The notes under the pieces are model-generated. The model did not search any database. It was not told the origin of the DNA and was given only the letters and a program-made list of their open reading frames with translations. From positions 1-43,702 of the forward strand of contig CAIYDQ010000072.1 of NCBI GenBank assembly GCA_903925075.1: 43,702 bases of DNA, given 5' to 3'. How positions within the stretch are numbered: position 1 is the first letter of the stretch; every line of letters begins with the position of its first letter. The translations under genes were made by a program, and so were the position numbers. The stretch comes from an uncultured Geobacter sp. GTDB lineage: Bacteria; Desulfobacterota; Desulfuromonadia; Geobacterales; Geobacteraceae. Of the stretch, positions 17,320 to 25,246 are shown piece by piece.

Positions 17320-17646
17320 ATGCAGCCGATGCTGCCGCAGGAACTGGCGGGGAAAATAGTCCGGGGCGACGCGCCGGCGGTGGTGGACGTGCGCACCGGC
17401 TTCGAGTTCAAAAAAGGGCACATACCCGGAGCGTTGCACGTGCCGACCTGGAAGATCCTGCTGGGACTGGCGGCGCTGCCGTCCGACCGGGAGACCATCT
17501 TGGTGGTGCTCTGCGAGCTCGGCCCGCGCGCCGCCATTGCCAAGGCGCTGCTCGGGCTTTTGGGCTACCGCCAAGTCGCGCTGCTGACCGGCCACATGGC
17601 GGGTTGGCGGCGCCTGGGGCTGCCGGTGGAGAGGGTAGCTAGCTAG
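17320..17646 (+). CDS. Rhodanese-like domain protein
   Basis: This 108-residue single-domain rhodanese has 'VVDVRTGFEFKKGHIPGALH', the CH2A motif region. The active-site loop is 'CELGPRAA' with Cys65, followed by 'LTGHMAGWRRLGLPV', the usual end of the fold. Such proteins carry sulfur as a cysteine persulfide or act as sulfurtransferases. No signal peptide is seen, so it is cytoplasmic. GGGAGGAG lies five bases before the ATG. It is 110 bp downstream of a radical SAM gene on the same strand. A link to iron-sulfur or sulfur supply is possible but only inferred. Confidence 0.85.
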   Translation: MQPMLPQELAGKIVRGDAPAVVDVRTGFEFKKGHIPGALHVPTWKILLGLAALPSDRETILVVLCELGPRAAIAKALLGLLGYRQVALLTGHMAGWRRLGLPVERVAS

Positions 17647-17685
17647 GGCTGAGGGCGTCTTTTTTTGTTGGCGGCGGGGCGGTCG

Positions 17686-17730
17686 TGGGAAGTATGGGAA
17701 GTATGGGAGTTATGGGAATTATGGGAAATC
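17686..17730. repeat. 9-bp tandem repeat (TGGGAAGTA-type), five units
   Basis: Five consecutive units of nine bases follow one another: TGGGAAGTA twice, then TGGGAGTTA, TGGGAATTA and TGGGAAATC. The array ends 27 bases before the response regulator start. Such a short array can vary in copy number and could affect transcription of the two-component genes. That effect is inferred. Confidence 0.8.
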
Positions 17731-17757
17731 CTTGTCCGGTTTTGGGGTGACTGACAG

Positions 17758-18468
17758 ATGGTGAATGGAACTGTGCTGATTGTCGAGGACGACCGCAACA
17801 CGGCGGCCCTGGTCGCTACCTACCTGGAACGGGAGGGGTTCGCTACGGTGGTGGTCCACGACGGCGCTCTGGCGATTCCCGCCGCCGCCCAGTGCAACCC
17901 GGTGGTGGTGATCCTCGACGTGATGCTCCCCAACGTGGACGGCTGGGAGATCTGCCGAACCATGCGCAAGAGTTCGGATCTGCCGATCCTGATGCTGACC
18001 GCGCGCGAAGAGGAGGTCGACCGGGTGGCGGGGCTGGCGATGGGCGCCGACGATTACGTGGTCAAACCGTTCAGCCCGCGGGAACTGGTGGAACGGGTAA
18101 AGGCGATCCTGCGCCGCAGCAGACCGGCCGCCCTGCTCCCTGCCGCCACCGTGCTCTCCTTCGACGGTCTGGAGCTCGACCCCGAAAAACACAAGGTGGT
18201 CCGCGACGGCCGACCGGTGCCGCTCACCTCTTCCGAATATAAGATCCTGCTCGCCCTGATGTCCTCGCCCGGCCGGGCCTTTTCCCGGGAGGAACTGCTG
18301 GACCAGTGCTACCGGCGCGGCGAGGCGGTCATCGACCGGGTGATCGACGTCCACATCGGCAAGCTGCGTCAAAAGATCGAAGACGACTCGGCCCGCCCCC
18401 GCTTCATCCTTACCGTGCGCGGCTACGGCTATCGGTTCAGCGACGAGAGCGGCGAACCGGCGGATTAG
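17758..18468 (+). CDS. OmpR-family response regulator (BaeR-like)
   Basis: This 236-residue regulator has a receiver domain (about 1-120) with the acidic pair 'EDD' near residue 10. The phosphorylation site is Asp54 in 'VILDVMLP', followed by 'MLTAREEE' and Lys in 'VVKPFSPREL'. The C-terminal winged-helix DNA-binding domain (about 140-232) has 'LTSSEYKILLALMSSPGRAF' and ends 'RGYGYRF', typical of OmpR/PhoB regulators. The histidine kinase gene begins directly after its stop. Its targets may include the direct repeats at 19622-19660. Confidence 0.92.
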   Translation: MVNGTVLIVEDDRNTAALVATYLEREGFATVVVHDGALAIPAAAQCNPVVVILDVMLPNVDGWEICRTMRKSSDLPILMLTAREEEVDRVAGLAMGADDYVVKPFSPRELVERVKAILRRSRPAALLPAATVLSFDGLELDPEKHKVVRDGRPVPLTSSEYKILLALMSSPGRAFSREELLDQCYRRGEAVIDRVIDVHIGKLRQKIEDDSARPRFILTVRGYGYRFSDESGEPAD

Positions 18469-19548
18469 ATGAGACAGCGCCTGCTCTGGAAACTTTTGAT
18501 CGGCCACATCGTCCCGGTCTTCGCCTGCATCGCGCTGGTGGTCTGGCGCTCCGTCGACCGGCGGGCGTCCGAGTATTACCGGATGCTCTCGGCCCGCTAC
18601 CAGATCGCGCCTGCCGACGCGCATCGCCTCTTTCTGGACGCCATCCATCGGGACTTGATCCTGGGAACCACGGCGACGCTGGCGCTGACGCTCATTTTGA
18701 CCTACCTGTTGACCCGCTGGGTATTGCGCCCCCTGTTCCAAATAACCGCCAGCACCAAGCAGGTCGCCGACGGCAACTATTCCGAGCGCGTCAAGGTGGT
18801 TTCCCGCTACGAGGTCGGGCAGTTGGCGGACGCTTTCAATCACATGGCCGAGAACCTGGAGAAGATCGAGGCGCTCCGAAAGAACATGGTGGCCGACATC
18901 GCCCACGAACTGCGCACCCCGCTCACCAACCTGCGCGGCTACCTGGAGGGGCTGAGCGACTCGGTCATCCCACCTTCGCGGGAGACCTTCCGCATGCTGG
19001 AGCAGGAGGTGCTGCGGCTCGTGAATCTGGTCGAGGATCTCCAGCAACTGGCCAGGGCCGACGCCGCGCGCGCCTTCTTGCAGCGCCAGGAACTTTCCCT
19101 GCATGAACTGCTGGAACAGATCATGGATCTGTACCGGCCCAACTTTCAGGAGAAGGAGATCGAGGTGCGCTGGCATCTGGAGCCGGGAAGCGAGCTGGTG
19201 ACCGGCGACCGCGACAAGTTGCTGCAGGCCATCCGCAACCTGGCGGACAACGCCTGGAAATACACGCCGCGCCAGGGAACCGTCACCGTTTCGGCGCTGC
19301 GCGAGGAGGACGGCGTCAGGACCGTCTTCGCCAACTCCGGCGCGCTGGTAGCCGCCAAGGACATTCCCTACCTGTTCGAGCGCTTCTTTCGGGCCGACCG
19401 TTCGCGCTCCCGGTCGCGGGACGCCGGCGGCGCCGGCATCGGGCTGGCGATCGTCAAGGAGTTGATCGAGGCGCACGGCGGCACGGTTGGCGCCGAGAGC
19501 GACCAAAACGGCACGCGCGTCTGGTTCACGCTGCCGGCTTCCAGGTAA
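18469..19548 (+). CDS. Sensor histidine kinase with HAMP domain
   Basis: The kinase is 359 residues. The two membrane helices (about 10-27 and 63-84) enclose a short periplasmic loop of only about 35 residues, so the sensed signal may be in the membrane or reach it through a partner. A HAMP linker (about 85-135) is followed by the dimerisation and phosphoacceptor box 'VADIAHELRTPLTNLRGYL' with His146. The ATP-binding N, G1 and G2 boxes follow ('NLADNAWKY', 'GAGIGLAIVKELIEAHGG'). The ATG abuts the regulator's stop codon. Together they form a complete two-component pair. Confidence 0.92.
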   Translation: MRQRLLWKLLIGHIVPVFACIALVVWRSVDRRASEYYRMLSARYQIAPADAHRLFLDAIHRDLILGTTATLALTLILTYLLTRWVLRPLFQITASTKQVADGNYSERVKVVSRYEVGQLADAFNHMAENLEKIEALRKNMVADIAHELRTPLTNLRGYLEGLSDSVIPPSRETFRMLEQEVLRLVNLVEDLQQLARADAARAFLQRQELSLHELLEQIMDLYRPNFQEKEIEVRWHLEPGSELVTGDRDKLLQAIRNLADNAWKYTPRQGTVTVSALREEDGVRTVFANSGALVAAKDIPYLFERFFRADRSRSRSRDAGGAGIGLAIVKELIEAHGGTVGAESDQNGTRVWFTLPASR

Positions 19549-19575
19549 GTTCCCGCCCCCCTCCCCCTCCGGCAG

Positions 19576-19596
19576 GGGCGAATCTTGTATTCGCCC
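19576..19596. repeat. Short palindrome GGGCGAAT-N5-ATTCGCCC
   Basis: An 8-bp perfect inverted repeat with a CTTGT loop lies 27 bases after the kinase stop. The same element in reverse orientation, with one changed base pair in the stem, is at 39574-39594, which marks it as an interspersed repeat family. It could also fold as a weak hairpin in the transcript. Confidence 0.7.
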
Positions 19597-19621
19597 GTAA
19601 ATCCGCGCTGTTTCGCCCGCT

Positions 19622-19660
19622 CTTTACCAAATCTTTACAGTACCATTATTCGCCCTTTAC
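19622..19660 (+). promoter_or_regulatory. CTTTAC direct repeats in 11-bp phase, candidate response-regulator site
   Basis: CTTTAC occurs at 19622, 19633 and 19655, i.e. spaced 11 and 22 bp, so all three face one side of the helix. OmpR-family regulators commonly bind such phased direct repeats. The site lies between the two-component genes and the BchE-like gene at 19790. The assignment to the neighbouring regulator is inferred. Confidence 0.4.
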
Positions 19661-19789
19661 CTTTAACTGGTACATTGGCAACGCAACCACTGATAGCGGT
19701 TGCGCCGCAAGCAATCGAGCGGCAGGCAGCGCTTTTCATCGGCAACATCCAGGCCGCAAGCAGAACAATAATCTTCAACGGGAGAAACG

Positions 19790-21256
19790 ATGAGCAAGAT
19801 TCTTTTTGTAACCGCGCCGTACCACTGCTGGGGAGTTCAAGTCGTCGGCAACTGGCCGCCGCTGCACATGGCCTATCTCGCCGGCGCCTCGCTGGAAGCG
19901 GGCCACGAAGCCAGAATTTTCGACGCCATGAACAAGGGGCTCACCTTCGACGACATCAAACTGGAGATCGAAAGATACCAGCCCGACTTCGTCATGACTC
20001 TCGACTACCTGCCGGTGACCGGCGCCATCAGCACCGCAACGGTCCCCGACGCGCTGAAGATCCTGGACATTACCAAAGAGATCAATCCGGCCATCGTCAC
20101 CCTTTTGGGCGGACCGCATCCGACCTTCATGTTCAACGAGATCCTGGAAGACGACCGCAACCACGTCGACTACATCATCAAGGGCGAGCCTGAGCAGACC
20201 CTGAAGCAACTGCTGGCGGCCATTCCCGAGGGGAAAGGCAAGACCGTCAAGGGGATCTCCTACCTCGAAGACGGCAAGGTGGTCTCCAACGCCAACCAGC
20301 CGCACATCGTGGAACTGGACGCCCTGGTGCCGGCCTGGCACCTTTTGGACTGGGACGACTACCAGTACCGGGTGGCGCCCGAGGGGCGGATGGCTTCCAT
20401 CCTGACCTCGCGCGGCTGCGACATGGCCTGCGCCTTTTGCAGCCAGCGTATGTTCTGGCGCGAAGACTGGCGCTGCCGCAAGCCCGAGAAGGTCGTCGAG
20501 GAGATGGCCTATCTGATCGACACCTATCAGATCGCCTTCTTCACGCTGATCGACGCCTATCCGACCAAGCACCGCGATCGCTGGGAACTGTTCCTCGACC
20601 TGTTGATCGAGCGCAAGTTCGGGGTCCATCTGCTGATCGAAACCCGCGTGGAAGACATCATCAGGGACGCCGACATCCTGCACAAGTACCGCGAGGCCGG
20701 CATCATCCACATCTACATCGGCGCCGAGAGCGCCGACAAGGACACCCTGAACAGCCTCAACAAGGGGACCAGTTTCGAGCAGAACAAGCTGGCCCTGGAC
20801 CTGTGCCGCGAGAACGACATCATCACCGAGGCCTCCTTCATGATCGGCTTCCCCAACGAAACCTGGGAATCCATTCAGAACAACATCGACTCCGCCATCT
20901 ACCTCAATCCCGACATCGCGGTGTTCCCGGTGGTGACCCCCATGCCGTTCACGCCGATCCACGCCGAGATGAAGGACCGGATCAGGGTCTGGGATTACTC
21001 CAAGTACAACCTGGTCACCCCGATCATCGAACCGTTCGCCATGACCATGGAGGAGATCACCCAGGCGCTGGGGACCTGCTACATGCAGTTCTACAGCAAC
21101 AAGGCCCCGGAGATCGTGGCGCTGGAAGACGGCTTCAAGAGGCGCTACATGCTGAGCGCGTTCAAACTGATGATGAAGGATCACGGCAAGTCTTTTGATT
21201 TCTCCGCCTCGGGCATGCCGATGCATTTCACCACGGACACCTTCAAGAGCTACTGA
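19790..21256 (+). CDS. BchE-like B12-binding radical SAM protein
   Basis: This 488-residue protein has a BchE-like cobalamin domain ('ILFVTAPYHCWGVQVVGNW', 'LLGGPHPTFMFNEIL', 'YIIKGEPEQ'). The radical SAM motif CDMACAFC follows (cysteines about 210, 214 and 217), then 'IHIYIGAESADKDTL' and 'SFMIGFPNETWES'. The glutamate of the usual 'GEGE' is kept only in part (GEPE). GGGAGA lies four bases before the ATG. It is homologous along its length to the protein at 15707-17209 and has a two-component system between the pair. No chlorophyll genes are nearby, so the reaction is unknown; methylation or oxidative cyclisation of a small molecule is the family's range. Confidence 0.85.
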   Translation: MSKILFVTAPYHCWGVQVVGNWPPLHMAYLAGASLEAGHEARIFDAMNKGLTFDDIKLEIERYQPDFVMTLDYLPVTGAISTATVPDALKILDITKEINPAIVTLLGGPHPTFMFNEILEDDRNHVDYIIKGEPEQTLKQLLAAIPEGKGKTVKGISYLEDGKVVSNANQPHIVELDALVPAWHLLDWDDYQYRVAPEGRMASILTSRGCDMACAFCSQRMFWREDWRCRKPEKVVEEMAYLIDTYQIAFFTLIDAYPTKHRDRWELFLDLLIERKFGVHLLIETRVEDIIRDADILHKYREAGIIHIYIGAESADKDTLNSLNKGTSFEQNKLALDLCRENDIITEASFMIGFPNETWESIQNNIDSAIYLNPDIAVFPVVTPMPFTPIHAEMKDRIRVWDYSKYNLVTPIIEPFAMTMEEITQALGTCYMQFYSNKAPEIVALEDGFKRRYMLSAFKLMMKDHGKSFDFSASGMPMHFTTDTFKSY

Positions 21257-21281
21257 TTCGGCTTCACACAAAGTAAAATGG

Positions 21282-21316
21282 AACAGCCGGGGGAACATCC
21301 CTCGGCTGTTTTTTTT
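21282..21316 (+). terminator. Rho-independent terminator
   Basis: A 12-bp stem (AACAGCCGGGGG pairing with CCCTCGGCTGTT, one G-U pair) with a five-base loop is followed by a run of eight T. It lies 26 bases after the radical SAM stop and should end the rightward transcript. Confidence 0.9.
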
Positions 21317-21332
21317 GGCTAAAAGCACTTGA

Positions 21333-21412
21333 ACCGCGAAGACGCGAAGGGCGCTGAGAGAATCGACAAAACCTGCTTTTGTCTTTCTCAGCGCCCTTCG
21401 CGTCTTCGCGGT
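21333..21412. repeat. Long palindrome with 27-bp perfect arms
   Basis: Arms at 21333-21359 and 21386-21412 are perfect inverted repeats (starting ACCGCGAAGACGCGAAGG) around a 26-base loop. The element lies between the terminator and the stop of the minus-strand gene at 21434. Sequences of this kind are interspersed in many genomes as REP-like or MITE-like units. It is not part of either neighbouring gene. Confidence 0.85.
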
Positions 21413-21433
21413 GAAGTTTCTTCTTCGACGGTT

Positions 21434-21814
21434 TCAGGCCTTCATGCGCATCATCCCCGAAATGGCGCCGCTGAAAAAGGCCACCAGCCAGCAGCTGTAG
21501 ATGCTGAGGCTGACGCGGTGAAACACGCGGTTGACCGCCTCTGTCTTGTTGGCTACCGAGGCGACCAGCGCCAGCAGGAAATGAAAGGCCATTCCGCCCA
21601 GCGAGGCGATGCCGGTGATGTTATGCCACTCCGGCGCCTTGCCGTAGGTTAGAGCGAACAAGCTCATCTGTCGGGTGCCGAAGTAATCGAACAACAGGCC
21701 GATCCCGAAAATAATCAAATGTTTGCGGTGCAGTCCCTGTTTACGTCCGCTAAAGACCGCCCAGGTATAAAAAACCAGTGCCAGGTTCATCCAGATTACA
21801 GCCTGTGCAAGCAT
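21434..21814 (-). CDS. Four-helix membrane protein (HsmA/TIGR03987-like)
   Basis: This 126-residue, strongly hydrophobic protein has four predicted membrane helices (about 3-20, 33-50, 68-90 and 103-122). The motif 'KHLIIFGIGLLFDYFGTRQM' and the conserved-looking 'HNITGIASLGGMAFHF' with histidines resemble the family I know as HsmA/TIGR03987. I cannot confirm the match, and the biochemical role of that family is not something I can state. A purine-rich GAGGGA lies before the ATG. A terminator at 21852-21884 separates it from the upstream repeat-protein gene, so it probably has its own promoter. Confidence 0.6.
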   Translation of the reverse strand: MLAQAVIWMNLALVFYTWAVFSGRKQGLHRKHLIIFGIGLLFDYFGTRQMSLFALTYGKAPEWHNITGIASLGGMAFHFLLALVASVANKTEAVNRVFHRVSLSIYSCWLVAFFSGAISGMMRMKA

Positions 21815-21851
21815 CGACCGTCCCTCTTCCTCTAAGATAAAACTCTAAGAT

Positions 21852-21884
21852 AAAAAAACGGGAGGAGATCAACTCTCCCCCCGT
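21852..21884 (-). terminator. Rho-independent terminator of the repeat-protein gene
   Basis: On the minus strand ACGGGGGGAGA pairs with TCTCCTCCCGT (one G-U pair) around a five-base loop, followed by seven T. It lies 45 bases after the stop of the gene at 21930-25148. Confidence 0.9.
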
Positions 21885-21929
21885 CTAAATAATGCAGCTT
21901 ACATCGGACGCTCAGCGCCCGTCAACAAG

Positions 21930-24900
21930 TTAATTCCAGACCAAAGAGCCGGTCACCGAACCGACGGGGTAAGTGACCGCGCCGCTGGTGTTGCCGTTGG
22001 GGTAGATCGAGGAAACGTTGAGGCCGTTGACCGGGAACAGCATCGCTCCCGCCAGCGAACCGGGGGGGAAGAAGACCCCGCTGGCCACGACGCCCGTAGG
22101 GTAGCTGACGGTGCCGCTCACCGAGCTGACCGGGAAAGCGATGCCGCCGACTATGGTCCCCGCAGGGTAGCTGACCCCGCCGATCACCACGCCGTTGGCG
22201 TAGGTGGTGCCGCCGATCACCGTACCGGTCGGGTAGGTGGTGCCGCCGACCACGGTGGCGGTCGGATAGTAGACGCCGCCGATCACGGAGCCGGTCGGGT
22301 AGCTGACGCCCCCCATTACCGTGCCGGTCGGGTAAACGGTGCCGCCGCTTACCTTGCCGACCGGGAAGGCGATGCCGCCGACGATGGTTCCCGCCGGATA
22401 GCTTACCCCGCCGATCACTATGCCGTTGGGGTAGGTGGTGCCGCCGACCACCGTGCCGGTCGGATAGGTGACGCCGCCCACGATGGTGGCGGTCGGATAG
22501 TAGACGCCGCCGATCATGGTGCCGGTCGGATAGCTGATGCCGCCCATCACGGTGCCGCTCGGATACACGAGCCCGCCGCTGACGGTGCCGACCGGGAAGG
22601 CGATGCCGCCGACGATGGTTCCCGCCGGATAGCTCACCCCGCCGATAACAATGCCGTTGGGGTAGGTGGTGCCGCCGACTACCGTGCCGGTGGGATAGGT
22701 TACGCCCCCCACCACGGTGGCGGTCGGATAGTATACGCCGCCGATCACGGTGCCGGTCGGGTAGCTGATGCCGCCCACCACGGTGCCGGTCGGATAAACG
22801 GTCCCGGCGTTGATCTTGCCTACCGGGAAGGCGATGCCGCCGACAATGGTGCCGGCCGGATAGCTGACGCCGCCGATCACTACGCCGGTGGGATACACGG
22901 TGCCGCCCAGGATCGTGCCGGTCGGGTAGACGGTGCCGCCGACCACGGTGGCGGTCGGGTAGTAGATGCCGCCGATCACGGTGCCGGTAGGATAGCTGAT
23001 GCCGCCGATTACCGTGCCGGTCGGGTACACGGTCCCGCCGTTTACCGAGCCGACCGGGAAGGCGATCCCGCCCACCACGGTGCCCGACGGATAGGTGACT
23101 CCGCCGATAACCACGCCGTTGGGATACGAGGTCCCGCCGATCACGGTGCCGGTCGGGTAGGTCACCCCGCCGATGACGGTGGCGGTCGGGTAGTAGACGC
23201 CGCCGATCACGGCGCCGGTCGGGTAGGTGATGCCGCCGATCAGGGTGCCGGCCGGATAGCTGGTAGAACCGGCCACGCCGCCGGTGGGATAAACGGTGCC
23301 GCCGGCAGCTACGCCGCTGGGATAGGTGACGTCGCCGACCACGATGCCCGACGGCACGGAAATAGCGCCGATGGAGATGCCCGAGGGAGTGATCACTCCG
23401 TTGACAACCGTGCCGGTGGGATAGGTGGCGTTGCCGATCACCACGCCGCTCGGGGGGGTCAAACCGCCGGTGGCCGCGCCGACCGGGAAGGCGACGCCGC
23501 CGACCACCGTACCCGCGGGGTAGCTCACGCCGTCGATCACCACGCCTGCGGGATAGGTCAGGCCGCCGATCACGGTGCCGGTCGGGTAGGTCACGCCGCC
23601 GCTCACGGTGGCGGTCGGATAGGTGACCCCGTTGATCACCGCCCCGCTCGGGTAGCTGATGCCGCCCATGATGGTGCCATCGGGGTAAGGCGCGCCGGTG
23701 ACGATCGCGCCGGTGAATACCGCGTTGAAGGTCACGCCGACCACGTTGGCGTTGCCGACGGTGACCGATTGCGTAGCCGGGGTGAAGGTGTAGAAGCTCG
23801 ACGCGCTCGGGCGCAAGGTGAAGGTGCCCGGAGCGATGCCGGTCAGGGTGAAATTGCCCTGATCGTCCGTTTTAGCGGTGGTGCTGCCGATGCTGACCGA
23901 GGCGCCGGCAAGTCCCCCGCCGGTAGAGAGGGCGATGTTGCCGGAAACGCTGTAGGTCACGGTCGGGGTGGTTACCGGAGCCGAGATGTTGCTGGCGACC
24001 GAGAAGTTGTGCGCGACGTCGAAGGCAACCACCTTGTAGGTGTAGGTCGTCGAACCGGAGGCGGTGGTGTCGCTGTAGGCGGTGGCCAGAGGGCTCACGG
24101 TATCGATGATCAGATAGTTCTGGGAGGAGTCGGCACGGTAGATCACGTAACCGGCCAGACCGGTGCCGCCCGTGTTGTCGAGCGACGGGGTCCAGGTAAG
24201 GGAAATGTTCTGCGAGGTGACCGCCGAGGCGGTCACCTTACCCGGCGCGCTCGGGGCGGTGGTGTCGGTCAGGTCCGGCAAGACCGGAGCCGTGGTCGCC
24301 ACCGCGTCGATCGAACCGAGCATCGAGCCGGACTGGAAAGTATCGGGAAGGGCGCCCTGATTATTCAGGTCCACCACCACGGCGTTCACGGCGGTGGTGA
24401 GGGTAGCGGCCATGGTACCCAACCCGCTGCCGCCGGGCTGCAGATCGGCGGCAAAGGCCGAGAGGGTGACGGTGGAGTCGCTCGCCTGGGCGGCGGCCAG
24501 CGCCTGGATGAACACGGTCAATTGCGCGTTGGTCGGGGTGGTGTCGGCGGCGGTCGCCGGCGGCGGCACCTGGTCGAAGCCCAGTCCGAAAAACGCCTCC
24601 AGGGTGACTGTGGCCGTTCTCACGCTCTCACCCAGGGTGCCGCTCAAATGCTCGGTGGCGAAGAGGAAAACGGTCTGGGTGGCCACGGAGACCATGGTCT
24701 GCGGGATGACAGCGCTGCTGGCGTTCCCCTGCGAGACCACCGAATAGATGGTGTCGTCCAGGGTTGAGGCGAACACCAGCTTGGCCAGCGAGGGCGCCAG
24801 TTTCGCCAGCGCCCCGGGCTTGGCCTGGATCAGCACGGCGCTGGTGGTATTGGCCGGAATCTGCAGCGTATAGGCGCCGTTCAGGTCGGTGTTGACCGAA

Positions 24901-25148
24901 TAGAGGCTGATCGGCTTGGTCGGGTCCCAGACGCCGGTTTGGCTGATGGCGAAGGCGGTGACCTTGGCGTTGGCTACCCGCAGGCCGTTGCTGCCGGAAA
25001 CAATGCCGGAGAGAGATTTTGTCGCGGTGACCGCGGCAGTAGTTGTCGATAATTGAGAGCTGCCCGAACCACCGCATCCAAAAAGGAGCAGTGACAAAGA
25101 GGCGAGCAGGAATGCTCCGACCGAGAACCTCTTCCAGTTGTTACGCAT
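21930..25148 (-). CDS. Large surface lipoprotein with FN3 domain, carboxypeptidase-regulatory domain and 53 x 11-residue repeats
   Basis: The 1072-residue protein begins with a lipoprotein signal ('LLLFGC', Cys25). Residues about 26-295 are an uncharacterised Ala/Thr-rich part containing a carboxypeptidase-regulatory-like segment. A fibronectin type III domain follows (about 300-392, 'LTWTPSLDNTGGTGLAGYVI'), then a second regulatory-type beta-sandwich (about 395-480). Residues 486-1068 are 53 gap-free units of pattern x-x-Y-P-x-G-x-x-x-G-G. AAGGAGGAG lies five bases before the ATG. It is likely anchored in the outer membrane and exposed. It follows the porin-cytochrome genes on the same strand but after a 271-bp spacer, and so may also have its own control. 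The repeat suggests a beta-solenoid or fibre; no known family is recognised. Confidence 0.85.
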   Translation of the reverse strand: MRNNWKRFSVGAFLLASLSLLLFGCGGSGSSQLSTTTAAVTATKSLSGIVSGSNGLRVANAKVTAFAISQTGVWDPTKPISLYSVNTDLNGAYTLQIPANTTSAVLIQAKPGALAKLAPSLAKLVFASTLDDTIYSVVSQGNASSAVIPQTMVSVATQTVFLFATEHLSGTLGESVRTATVTLEAFFGLGFDQVPPPATAADTTPTNAQLTVFIQALAAAQASDSTVTLSAFAADLQPGGSGLGTMAATLTTAVNAVVVDLNNQGALPDTFQSGSMLGSIDAVATTAPVLPDLTDTTAPSAPGKVTASAVTSQNISLTWTPSLDNTGGTGLAGYVIYRADSSQNYLIIDTVSPLATAYSDTTASGSTTYTYKVVAFDVAHNFSVASNISAPVTTPTVTYSVSGNIALSTGGGLAGASVSIGSTTAKTDDQGNFTLTGIAPGTFTLRPSASSFYTFTPATQSVTVGNANVVGVTFNAVFTGAIVTGAPYPDGTIMGGISYPSGAVINGVTYPTATVSGGVTYPTGTVIGGLTYPAGVVIDGVSYPAGTVVGGVAFPVGAATGGLTPPSGVVIGNATYPTGTVVNGVITPSGISIGAISVPSGIVVGDVTYPSGVAAGGTVYPTGGVAGSTSYPAGTLIGGITYPTGAVIGGVYYPTATVIGGVTYPTGTVIGGTSYPNGVVIGGVTYPSGTVVGGIAFPVGSVNGGTVYPTGTVIGGISYPTGTVIGGIYYPTATVVGGTVYPTGTILGGTVYPTGVVIGGVSYPAGTIVGGIAFPVGKINAGTVYPTGTVVGGISYPTGTVIGGVYYPTATVVGGVTYPTGTVVGGTTYPNGIVIGGVSYPAGTIVGGIAFPVGTVSGGLVYPSGTVMGGISYPTGTMIGGVYYPTATIVGGVTYPTGTVVGGTTYPNGIVIGGVSYPAGTIVGGIAFPVGKVSGGTVYPTGTVMGGVSYPTGSVIGGVYYPTATVVGGTTYPTGTVIGGTTYANGVVIGGVSYPAGTIVGGIAFPVSSVSGTVSYPTGVVASGVFFPPGSLAGAMLFPVNGLNVSSIYPNGNTSGAVTYPVGSVTGSLVWN
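21945..23693 (-). repeat. Coding repeat array: 33-bp units in 231-bp super-repeats
   Basis: The DNA encodes 53 successive 11-residue units without insertion or deletion. From about unit 15 to unit 49 the units recur in a fixed order of seven (for example VYYPTATVVGG, VTYPTGTVVGG, TTYPNGIVIGG, VSYPAGTIVGG, IAFPVG-type, TVYP-type, ISYPTG-type). This gives five 77-residue (231-bp) super-repeats. The 'AFPVG' unit returns at units 20, 27, 34, 41 and 48. The units before 15 and after 49 are more diverged, a pattern expected from duplication in the middle of the array. Confidence 0.92.
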
Positions 25149-25246
25149 ACAAACTCCTCCTTCTGTCCTATAGGTATACTGTTTAGTCGTGTTGGAACGG
25201 TTAGGGCACTCGCATTACAACTGGGACCGTGCCTACATCCCCGGTA

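Noticed and set aside
17719-19506. A 595-codon minus-strand frame
   Set aside because: It is antisense to a clear response regulator and histidine kinase.
21945-23693. CRISPR or other non-coding repeat array
   Set aside because: The 33-bp and 231-bp periods keep one reading frame, lack unique spacers and code for a regular protein repeat.
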